A stretch of 64,000 nt of DNA from Lachnospiraceae bacterium. GTDB lineage: Bacteria; Bacillota; Clostridia; Lachnospirales; Lachnospiraceae. The translations under genes and the position numbers were made by a program. This document shows positions 53,483 through 61,078 of the stretch, piece after piece. The notes beneath the pieces were generated by a model that saw only the letters and a list, made by a program, of their open reading frames with translations, had not been told where the DNA came from and made no database searches. Numbering within the stretch: position 1 is the first letter of the stretch; each line of letters begins with the position of its first letter. Where the stretch lies: the NCBI GenBank assembly GCA_022792535.1, contig JAAWBG010000056.1, forward strand, positions 19,441 to 83,440, in the 5' to 3' direction.

Positions 53483-54610
53483 CTACGCCTCCTTCATCTT
53501 ATTTTCGTAAACTGCAATGCTGATAATTTCTTCCATCTGTTCTGCCGGAATTTTGCTGTTAATCAGCACCAGCAGCTGTTTCTCCGACAGTCCTTTTTCA
53601 ATGGCGCTCCTTATTTGTACAAGCTGTTCCGGCAAAAGGTCCTTTTTTGCAAGCAGCTTTACAATATCCATTTTCTTCTTTAAGAAAAGCCTTGAAAACA
53701 TGGAACCCATTACGTTCCCTCTGTCTTTCCTCTCCATGCGCTCCACGGGGACAAAACAGACAAACCTGCCTTCCTTATCCACAACTGCAGCATGGTATTC
53801 TATTCCGGGATAACTCATTGTTTCAGGCATTACAGACAGATTGCTTCCAGTCTGTGATTCCGCTTCTTTTTCCCTTTTGACTGGCCCCGGCATGTTCTTC
53901 CCTGCTTTTTTCACCTGTTCTTCCAACGCCTCCCTCTCCTTCCTTATTTTTTCAATCTCCCTGTGCAGTTTTACAAGCTCCGCTCTTGCCTCATTCAATT
54001 CATTCTGCTGTTTTTCCAGCATTTTGTCTTTTTCAGAAAACTGTGCAATCAATTTCTTCTGCATCTGCGCATCCTGTTCTGCTGTCCCAAGTTCTTCCAG
54101 CTTCTCATTTAATGCGTCATATCGTTTCTCCTGGCAGGCAATCTTTTGGGCCACCTCACGGATTTCTTCCATAAGCTCTTTTGCATATTCCATATCCTGC
54201 CCACTTACAGATTCTGCCTCTCTGATTTTTCCAAGTACCTGTGTGAAAAGGCGTTTCATGGTATACGCTGTATTTTCTGCACTGGAAATCACTTCAGTTA
54301 TGGTTTCCATCGGGACTCCCTTTTCATAAAATTCAAGGGCAACCGCCATCTGTTCGCCGCTTAACCCCTCTTTTAAGATTGCCTCCTTTTCCTCTTTGCT
54401 GTAGCCATTGCGCAGGCATTTTGAATACACACACATCTGCCTGTAATCGTACCTGCCGCCGCTGTATTCCTCCGTTTCCTCCTTTGTCAGACCAAACCGC
54501 AAATCATCCTCTATCAGCTTTAAAATTTCCTCCGTATACTTCGGATTTTGTTTCAGCCTGCCAAGATATGCTTTTAAATCCATACCACTGAGCACTGTTC
54601 GTCCCTGCAT
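53483..54610 (-). CDS. Coiled-coil hypothetical ICE protein
   Basis: Start MQGRTVLSGMDLKAYLG after GATGGGAGGTTTT; longer track start lies in a hairpin element. Confidence 0.7.
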   Translation of the reverse strand: MQGRTVLSGMDLKAYLGRLKQNPKYTEEILKLIEDDLRFGLTKEETEEYSGGRYDYRQMCVYSKCLRNGYSKEEKEAILKEGLSGEQMAVALEFYEKGVPMETITEVISSAENTAYTMKRLFTQVLGKIREAESVSGQDMEYAKELMEEIREVAQKIACQEKRYDALNEKLEELGTAEQDAQMQKKLIAQFSEKDKMLEKQQNELNEARAELVKLHREIEKIRKEREALEEQVKKAGKNMPGPVKREKEAESQTGSNLSVMPETMSYPGIEYHAAVVDKEGRFVCFVPVERMERKDRGNVMGSMFSRLFLKKKMDIVKLLAKKDLLPEQLVQIRSAIEKGLSEKQLLVLINSKIPAEQMEEIISIAVYENKMKEA

Positions 54611-54629
54611 AAAACCTCCCATCCTGCCC

Positions 54630-54791
54630 GTTTGGGGCAATAAAAAGGAATTTCGTTTTACGAAATTCTGCGCCGCAAATGCGTCGCCTTGGCGACATAT
54701 TTCCTTTGTATTTGCGTGCGCATTGTTGTTTGTTATCTTATAGGAAGACACTTTCACGCTTTAGTGCGACAAGGTCTTTCCTATAAGATAA
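54630..54791. repeat. Hairpin element family, copy B
   Basis: Stem ttatcttataggaagac (54733-54749)/gtctttcctataagataa (54774-54791); gaatttcgttttacgaaattc hairpin; gtcgccttggcgac hairpin. Confidence 0.85.
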
Positions 54792-54818
54792 TAAAACAGC
54801 CATTTCCGGCTGTTAGAC

Positions 54819-56276
54819 TCATCTGGATTTTTCTCTCTGTTCCCTTTCCTTTTCCCGTTTCCTTTCTGGTTCTGGTTTTCCTGCTCCTTCCCCTGCCATA
54901 ATTTCCGCAAGAATACGGACTGCAATCTTTTCCTCTCTTATTACTGCCTTCTCTTTTTCCCTTATCTGTGCAATTTCACTCCGATAATACGCCTTATATT
55001 CGGCAAGCTGTTCCGACGTGTACCCTTCCTTTTCAAGCCTTGCCGACAACTCCGCATACTGCTTATGCTCTTTCTCAAACAGAATTTCTCCACGCTGGAA
55101 ACAGTTTTCACATTCCTTAAACTCCTCCATCTGCTCTGCAATGTCAAAAAGCGGCTTCATCCTTGCACGTTCTTTGAATATTCGGCTTTTTTCCTTTGAA
55201 ATCCCTTTTTTCCAGTCTTCCGACTGCTGTGCCGCCTGTCTTATCTCTGCAACCGTGAAAACATTATTTCTTACAAGGAACAGGTAATCTTCCTGCAGCT
55301 TCTGCATTTTTCGGATATCGTCACGGTACTGCCATGCCCTGCTGTATGAACGTTTCTTTAAAAGCCCTGTTTTGTAAAGCCTCGCAAAATAGCGTTTCTG
55401 TATGCCGGACATTTTCGCCTTTCTATACCGTTTTACCCGGCACTGCACGATTTTTGTTTCCTGCATCGCTTTTATCTTCCCATAGGAAGAAAGGCTCTCC
55501 TGTGCAATCCTCTCCCTTATGCGCTCCTCCGTGTAATTTTCCCCAAGGGATTTACACCGTCTGAATCTGCTCATGCCCATAGGCTTGATTGCAAGGTATT
55601 TTCCCTCCGTAGGGTATGCGTTCTTTATCCCGTAACCCATATCGGAAAGTACGGATAAAAAGGACTCATAGGTTGCCGACCGTAAAATTGCCGCATCAAT
55701 GTCACGCTTTATCATGTCCGCCCATACAAAGTTTCCATCTCTGTAATCATTCCATTCTCTGTAATTTTCAGATTTCTTTGCTTTGTCCTCCGATATTTCA
55801 ATTGTGGAAAGCCCGTACTCTTCGCACAGACGGTTCGTGATGGGCTGTATCTCCTTTGCCCAGTCCCCTTTTTGATAGCGGTACTTCCTGCCGCTCCGGA
55901 AACTTACACTATTAAATATAATGTGACCGTGGATATGGTCCGTGTTGTCATGCACTGCATACAATGCCTCATAATCTTTTCCGAGATACTCCTTTGCAAA
56001 TTTTCCGATTACCTCAAAGGCAGTGTCCGCATCCACTTCCCCCTCCACAAAGGATATGATAAGGTGGTAGCCCTGCCTCTGGTCCGTCTTTCCAAACTGT
56101 TCTTTTGTCTGCCGCATCTGCTCATACACCTGCTGCGGCTGGCAGTTAAGGAAATTAATGAGCCGCCCACCGTCTGTTTTTTCCGGCACAGTAATATAGT
56201 CAAGCGCCTGTTTTAAATGTTTTCCTGCATAACCTGAACCGCAGTCCCCAATATAAAGTATCTTGCTGATTGCCAT
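54819..56276 (-). CDS. MOB-family relaxase
   Basis: GYHLIISFVEGEVDADTAFEVIGKFAKEYLGKDYEALYAVHDNTDHIHGHIIFNSVSFRSGRKYRY. Confidence 0.95.
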   Translation of the reverse strand: MAISKILYIGDCGSGYAGKHLKQALDYITVPEKTDGGRLINFLNCQPQQVYEQMRQTKEQFGKTDQRQGYHLIISFVEGEVDADTAFEVIGKFAKEYLGKDYEALYAVHDNTDHIHGHIIFNSVSFRSGRKYRYQKGDWAKEIQPITNRLCEEYGLSTIEISEDKAKKSENYREWNDYRDGNFVWADMIKRDIDAAILRSATYESFLSVLSDMGYGIKNAYPTEGKYLAIKPMGMSRFRRCKSLGENYTEERIRERIAQESLSSYGKIKAMQETKIVQCRVKRYRKAKMSGIQKRYFARLYKTGLLKKRSYSRAWQYRDDIRKMQKLQEDYLFLVRNNVFTVAEIRQAAQQSEDWKKGISKEKSRIFKERARMKPLFDIAEQMEEFKECENCFQRGEILFEKEHKQYAELSARLEKEGYTSEQLAEYKAYYRSEIAQIREKEKAVIREEKIAVRILAEIMAGEGAGKPEPERKREKEREQREKSR

Positions 56277-56308
56277 TTTCTACGCTGCCTTTTCCCTACC
56301 TCTGCCCA

Positions 56309-56644
56309 TTACAAATTGCTGCTCATTTTATCCGCTATTTCCCGGACTGTCAGGTTGAGTTTTTTCATATAAGCACACAAAAGTTCCCTGTCCTCCGTGC
56401 GGTACAGTTTTGAATTATGATTTTTTGTAATCTGATTGATGTTGTTCCCGATTGCGTTGACCTCACTTATCAGTTCTTTCAAAAGGATACGGATTTCAGG
56501 ATAATCGTTGGGCTTCTGTGACAACAGCAGCCGGATATACTCCGATTCTTTCAAACCGCTTTCCTGCGCCTGCTTTTTCAGCCTGTCCGCTTCCTGCTGT
56601 GTCAAACGGAAAGGCTTGATAATGTCCTTTTTTTCTGCCGCCAT
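56309..56644 (-). CDS. MobC-like relaxosome protein
   Basis: IKPFRLTQQEADRLKKQAQESGLKESEYIRLLL...EVNAIGNNINQITKNHNS. Confidence 0.9.
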   Translation of the reverse strand: MAAEKKDIIKPFRLTQQEADRLKKQAQESGLKESEYIRLLLSQKPNDYPEIRILLKELISEVNAIGNNINQITKNHNSKLYRTEDRELLCAYMKKLNLTVREIADKMSSNL

Positions 56645-57499
56645 CTACCGTGACCTCCTTCCGTTCTTCTTTAATGCCGGGGAGACATCCGGGAGCAGGT
56701 CATTACCTGCCTTTATCTGGTCTGCCATTTTCTTGATGGCGCTATCAATCCTGCCTTCTCCGCCCATATCCTCAATCAATGCCTCTGCAAGTGTCACTGC
56801 AAGCGCATCAAGCTCTTTTCCGTACTTTGTGCGGTCAAACATTTTATCCAGTATTTTTTCATCTTCATTCAGGATGTCATAGCGGCTTTTCTTATTTGCA
56901 TTATCCACATAATCCTTCGGATTGGACAGTTTCTCTTCTGCCTTCTGCAGCATGGAAAAATTCCACTCCGCAGCGTCATTGACCACATCATCTATGGTAT
57001 CCGGTTCCCAATAGGTTTTCTTCTGCTCATAATCCAAATACCCTCGATACAGTTTCCCTTCCAGATGCCCCATCAGACAGCCATGACCTTCCATATAGTC
57101 GATGAGTATCTGCCCTTCCTCTGCTGACACCGGGAATGTCTTTTTGAGAAACTCTGCAAGCTGCGCTCCGTCCGTAAACTGCTGCGGTTCCCCTCTTTCT
57201 GTTACCTGTGCAAGATACATCTGCTCACCTGTATATCCGAAATCCTCATCTCCAAATTGCAAGGCTTTCTCTTCTCCCAGTTCCAGTGCCTCCGTAAGAA
57301 GCACCGCACCGAAATAGTTTACCCTGACATGTTCCTCCACAGATACTGGGAACCCGTCGTCATCGCCATGCCGCAGCTCATAGCAATGCATCCCCTTCGG
57401 CACCGTTTCCCTATCTACACGCAGCTCTGTGAAATATCCCTTCCTGCCCATCAGTTCTACTTCCTCAAGCACCTCTTTTTGCACGTTCACAGTTTCCAT
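56645..57499 (-). CDS. LPD28-like domain protein
   Basis: LMGRKGYFTELRVDRETVPKGMHCYELRHGDDDGFPVSVEEHVRVNYFGAVL. Confidence 0.7.
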   Translation of the reverse strand: METVNVQKEVLEEVELMGRKGYFTELRVDRETVPKGMHCYELRHGDDDGFPVSVEEHVRVNYFGAVLLTEALELGEEKALQFGDEDFGYTGEQMYLAQVTERGEPQQFTDGAQLAEFLKKTFPVSAEEGQILIDYMEGHGCLMGHLEGKLYRGYLDYEQKKTYWEPDTIDDVVNDAAEWNFSMLQKAEEKLSNPKDYVDNANKKSRYDILNEDEKILDKMFDRTKYGKELDALAVTLAEALIEDMGGEGRIDSAIKKMADQIKAGNDLLPDVSPALKKNGRRSR

Positions 57500-57553
57500 C
57501 TGTTGTCACCTCCTTATCTGTATGATAGAAAGTCCTCTGGTTATTTCCCCACT

Positions 57554-57624
57554 CAAATTCCGGCAGGAATTTGCCAGATACGCACTTTGTAATACAAGTG
57601 CCTCTGGTTAGGGGACTGCCCCTA
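57554..57624. other. Candidate oriT: three consecutive dyads
   Basis: caaattccggcaggaatttg (57554-57573), gcactttgtaatacaagtgc (57582-57601), taggggactgccccta (57609-57624), upstream of the MobC/relaxase block. Confidence 0.5.
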
Positions 57625-57677
57625 AAACCCCGCTTCTCATATGGATATAACTTAAAATATCAGTTCATATTTATATT

Positions 57678-57848
57678 TTCAGTTGACTTTTTACGTTCAT
57701 TTCCCTGCTTTTAACTGAATTTTTCAGTTATCCATTTTAAAGCTGCACCTCCACTTTCTTCCACATCTTTCTATGTGGACTGAATTTTTTAACTGCTTTC
57801 TTCAATTTCAACTGAATTTATGCAGCCACTTTTTCGATTTCAGTTGGC
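57678..57848. repeat. Iteron-like cluster of TTCAGTT/AACTGAA motifs
   Basis: ttcagttgac (57678), aactgaatttttcagtt (57713), gactgaattttttaactg (57778), caactgaattta (57809), tttcagttggc (57838). Confidence 0.7.
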
Positions 57849-57852
57849 TTTT

Positions 57853-58827
57853 TCAACGCACTTTCTTTTTTTCCTGCACAGGAGATAAAACGCACTTTTT
57901 TACTGTCTGTAACCACTGATTATAATCCTTGAATGACTTTGGCGGCGGACAGTCCTCCACTTCATAGTCCAATCCGTAGTATTTTTCCATAAGCGCTTCG
58001 GTTGCTTCTCTGCCAGGCCTGTCATTGTCCAGACAAAAAGAAATCTTCCTGACTTTCGGATGTTCCCTTAAAAATGTGGTAAGCGGGGCATCGGAAAGCA
58101 TCCCAAGCGCCAGCTTGTTTGTCACATAATCACCACGGATTTCCACATAACTCATCAGGTCGATTGCTGCTTCAAATACCATAACTTCATCACTTTTTCC
58201 ATACCAGACATTAAACCCATAATTTTTATCATTGCCAGCCACATCGCATTTGAACCCTTTTCCCTCATGGTCAGACACACCCCTCATGCTTGCAAAACGT
58301 GTTGTCCCCTGAACGTCGTTCCCTTTAAAGACAATGTTGTGATGGCTCTTTTCCTCATAAATCAGTCCATATTTTACGAAATATTCCACGGTATGCCTGT
58401 TAAGCGCTCTGTCCCCTGTTAAGTACGAATAAAGGTAGTCATTGTTTCGCGCCGGGGCAGGCAGCACGAATTTCTTTTTCCTCTCTTTCTTTTTCTCCAC
58501 ATATAGATTGGCACTCTTTTCCTCCCAGTTTCCACTCCTCCGATACCCAGAAAAATCAAGAAGCCAGAAAACCGCTTCTTTCACCTCCATTCCTGCAAAA
58601 ACACGGAGGAAATCTATCTGTGAACCTCCATTGTTTCCTTTTTCATATTCCCTTGACCATCGGAACCAGTTTGTACGATTGTAAATCCGTATGGAGTCCA
58701 TCTCTTTCAGAGTGTGGTATCTGCCTATTTTTTTCACCGTGTAACCAAGGCTTGCCGCTACCGCTGTTAAGTCAACACTTTTTGCAATCGCAAGCTCCTC
58801 TGCGGTAAAACTTCTCCTTTCATCCAT
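57853..58827 (-). CDS. DUF3991/Toprim (primase-like) protein
   Basis: LGYTVKKIGRYHTLKEMDSIRIYNRTNWFRWS; VFEAAIDLMSYVEI; ISFCLDNDRPGREATEAL. Confidence 0.9.
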   Translation of the reverse strand: MDERRSFTAEELAIAKSVDLTAVAASLGYTVKKIGRYHTLKEMDSIRIYNRTNWFRWSREYEKGNNGGSQIDFLRVFAGMEVKEAVFWLLDFSGYRRSGNWEEKSANLYVEKKKERKKKFVLPAPARNNDYLYSYLTGDRALNRHTVEYFVKYGLIYEEKSHHNIVFKGNDVQGTTRFASMRGVSDHEGKGFKCDVAGNDKNYGFNVWYGKSDEVMVFEAAIDLMSYVEIRGDYVTNKLALGMLSDAPLTTFLREHPKVRKISFCLDNDRPGREATEALMEKYYGLDYEVEDCPPPKSFKDYNQWLQTVKKCVLSPVQEKKKVR

Positions 58828-58872
58828 CGCTTCACCCTGCCTTCCCTTTTTCTGCTGCCATTGATGTATCTC

Positions 58873-59874
58873 CTATCTGGACCGTTTTTTTGAGTCTGTC
58901 CGGTTCTGCTCGCTGCCTTTTCCATCCAAACGTTTGTTTGGTATGTCCGTAGCAAGTGAAAGCCTCTTTTGCCCCTTATCATAAAAGTACACCTGATTGG
59001 AGAGTCTGTCTCCGAGCCTTATCCTTTCCATATTGTTTTCTTCCACCAATTTCACCAGCTCTTCCAACACCACCATTTTTGATGGGACAGCCATAACTTC
59101 ATGGATGGACATTGGCAGAATATAAAGGTCACTTTTCAGCTGCTGTGCCAGTTCCGGTAGACTATCACCGTATAGCATAGAAACAGCACCATTAACATTC
59201 TGTTCATTACTGATAATGTAAATTGGCGACTGCATGGCTCCGCTCATCTCTCGTGCGGCTTCTTCTGAAAAACCGCTGTCTATGAATATTTCCACAATAA
59301 CGTCTCTTAAAAGCTCTACTTTTGGCGGGAAGAGCCGCCTTGTGTTTTTCACCGCCGCATGAAATAATTCTTCCTCTTCCATTCCTGTCTTCTCTGCTAT
59401 TTCCGCAGTGACCAGGACTGATTCCAGAGGATTTCCGGTATCTATAACATATCTATATATAATTGACAAATCCTCAAATTCCCTGTGGGGCATATCCTTA
59501 AGCATTTCACGATTCTGTTCGGTATTGGCCAGTGACATGACTATATTGTTCGCTGCACTCTGCGGGGTAATCCTGATGTTCTTCCTCTCTGTTTCCCGGC
59601 AGACACCTGCTAAATAAAATGCCGCGAGTTCCAGTGTTCCCTGCAGATTGCCGGACTTTTCATATTCTTCATACATATGGTTCAGGTACACTGTCGGGTA
59701 CAGGCTGTCCAGCGGACAGGAAGGCAGCACAAGATGAAGTGCATCCAAAGTTTCATTTACTTTCTCCGTCCGGTCAGTCCGTAAAGAATACCTGGCAAAT
59801 TCATCCGGCAAATAACTCATAAATATTTTTGGAACCACTTCCCTGAACAATTCGTAATCCATCATAAAAACCAT
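58873..59874 (-). CDS. DUF5688-family protein (paralogue 1)
   Basis: YPTVYLNHMYEEYEKSGNLQGTLE; DMPHREFEDLSIIYRYVI; GAVSMLYGDSLPELAQQL; NKRLDGKGSEQNR. Confidence 0.8.
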   Translation of the reverse strand: MVFMMDYELFREVVPKIFMSYLPDEFARYSLRTDRTEKVNETLDALHLVLPSCPLDSLYPTVYLNHMYEEYEKSGNLQGTLELAAFYLAGVCRETERKNIRITPQSAANNIVMSLANTEQNREMLKDMPHREFEDLSIIYRYVIDTGNPLESVLVTAEIAEKTGMEEEELFHAAVKNTRRLFPPKVELLRDVIVEIFIDSGFSEEAAREMSGAMQSPIYIISNEQNVNGAVSMLYGDSLPELAQQLKSDLYILPMSIHEVMAVPSKMVVLEELVKLVEENNMERIRLGDRLSNQVYFYDKGQKRLSLATDIPNKRLDGKGSEQNRTDSKKRSR

Positions 59875-59907
59875 TCCCTCCTCCTGGTATTTACTAAAAT
59901 ACTGCCC

Positions 59908-60903
59908 TTATCTGGACTGTTTCACTTCACACACACGTTTCTGCTCTGCCACAATCCCATCAAGCCTTCTGTTCTGCGTGTTGGTTGCAAGGGAAAGTTT
60001 TCTCAAATTTCTGTCGTAATAATATACCTGATTGGAAAGCCTGTCTTCCAGCGCAACCTGCTCCCTGTTAATCTTCGAAACTATTTCTGCAAGTTCACTG
60101 GGATTCAGGTCACCGGCAGACATTGCTATAACCTCATGAACGGAAGAGGGCATGACAAACAGGTCTGTCCCCAACTGCAGAGACAGTTTATGCAGTTCAT
60201 CTTCATACAACATGGAAGCTGCGCCATTCATTCCATACTTATTTGTAATAATCCACATAATCTGTTCTGAGGGTATCTCATTAATCATAATGTCAACAAT
60301 CTCTGTTGGCATACCGTCAGCCAGATATATCTCCCTGATAACATCGTTCATGGATTTTACAACAGGCGGCAATATACGCTTTGTATTTTCTGAAGCTGCA
60401 CGATATAACTGTTCTTCATCCATTCCCAGTCCCTTTGCCAGCTCATTATGGATTGCAGCGCTTTCAATCTTTTTATCGCCTGCATTTATTACCCATCGGT
60501 AGATAATAGACAGGTCCTGAAATTCTCTGTGCGGCATATTTTTCAACATATCTTCATTCTGCATGGTATTCACAAGCTGATAAATAATGTTGTCCTTTGC
60601 CGCCAGCATATCCAGCGACAAATTCTGTGGCCTTTGCATAAATACTCTGTCCATCGCTTCTGCCGCATTCTGCAAAGTTTCCTGTAAATTCCACTTCGTT
60701 AAATAATCATCATACATATCATTGAGATGTATAATTGGGGAAGGCAGCCCCTTTCTGTTTTCCTGACAAAGGCTGATTCCATCCACTCTGCGATTGACCC
60801 TCTCCACTGAAACAATTCTTACTTCCATTTCCTGATATTTTTCAGGCATATAAGATAAAAAATTCTTTTTTACTACGTCCTTAAACATTTCGTAATCCAT
60901 CAT
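59908..60903 (-). CDS. DUF5688-family protein (paralogue 2)
   Basis: PIIHLNDMYDDYLTKWNLQETLQ; NMPHREFQDLSIIYRWVI; GAASMLYEDELHKLSLQL; NRRLDGIVAEQKR. Confidence 0.8.
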   Translation of the reverse strand: MMDYEMFKDVVKKNFLSYMPEKYQEMEVRIVSVERVNRRVDGISLCQENRKGLPSPIIHLNDMYDDYLTKWNLQETLQNAAEAMDRVFMQRPQNLSLDMLAAKDNIIYQLVNTMQNEDMLKNMPHREFQDLSIIYRWVINAGDKKIESAAIHNELAKGLGMDEEQLYRAASENTKRILPPVVKSMNDVIREIYLADGMPTEIVDIMINEIPSEQIMWIITNKYGMNGAASMLYEDELHKLSLQLGTDLFVMPSSVHEVIAMSAGDLNPSELAEIVSKINREQVALEDRLSNQVYYYDRNLRKLSLATNTQNRRLDGIVAEQKRVCEVKQSR

Positions 60904-60924
60904 AAAATCTGTTTCTCCTTTCCA

Positions 60925-61028
60925 TACTTGAAAAAGAATTTCGCTTTGCGAAGCAATATTTCCTTCTTGTGCGAATGCACATCTTTGTTTTTTATTCTAT
61001 AGAAAAGGTATTTCCTATAGAATAAAAA
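60925..61028. repeat. Hairpin element family, copy C
   Basis: tttttattctatagaaaa/tttcctatagaataaaaa stem with 4-nt loop; ttcgctttgcgaa and tgtgcgaatgcaca hairpins. Confidence 0.8.
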
Positions 61029-61078
61029 GACGGGACATATAAGGTGCCAGCTTACACGTCCCGCCAAGTTTATATTAC

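Noticed and set aside
53483-54757. Long N-terminal extension MKVSSYKITNNNAHANTKEICRQGD...
   Set aside because: Extension lies in hairpin element copy B; a good RBS precedes the internal ATG at 54610.
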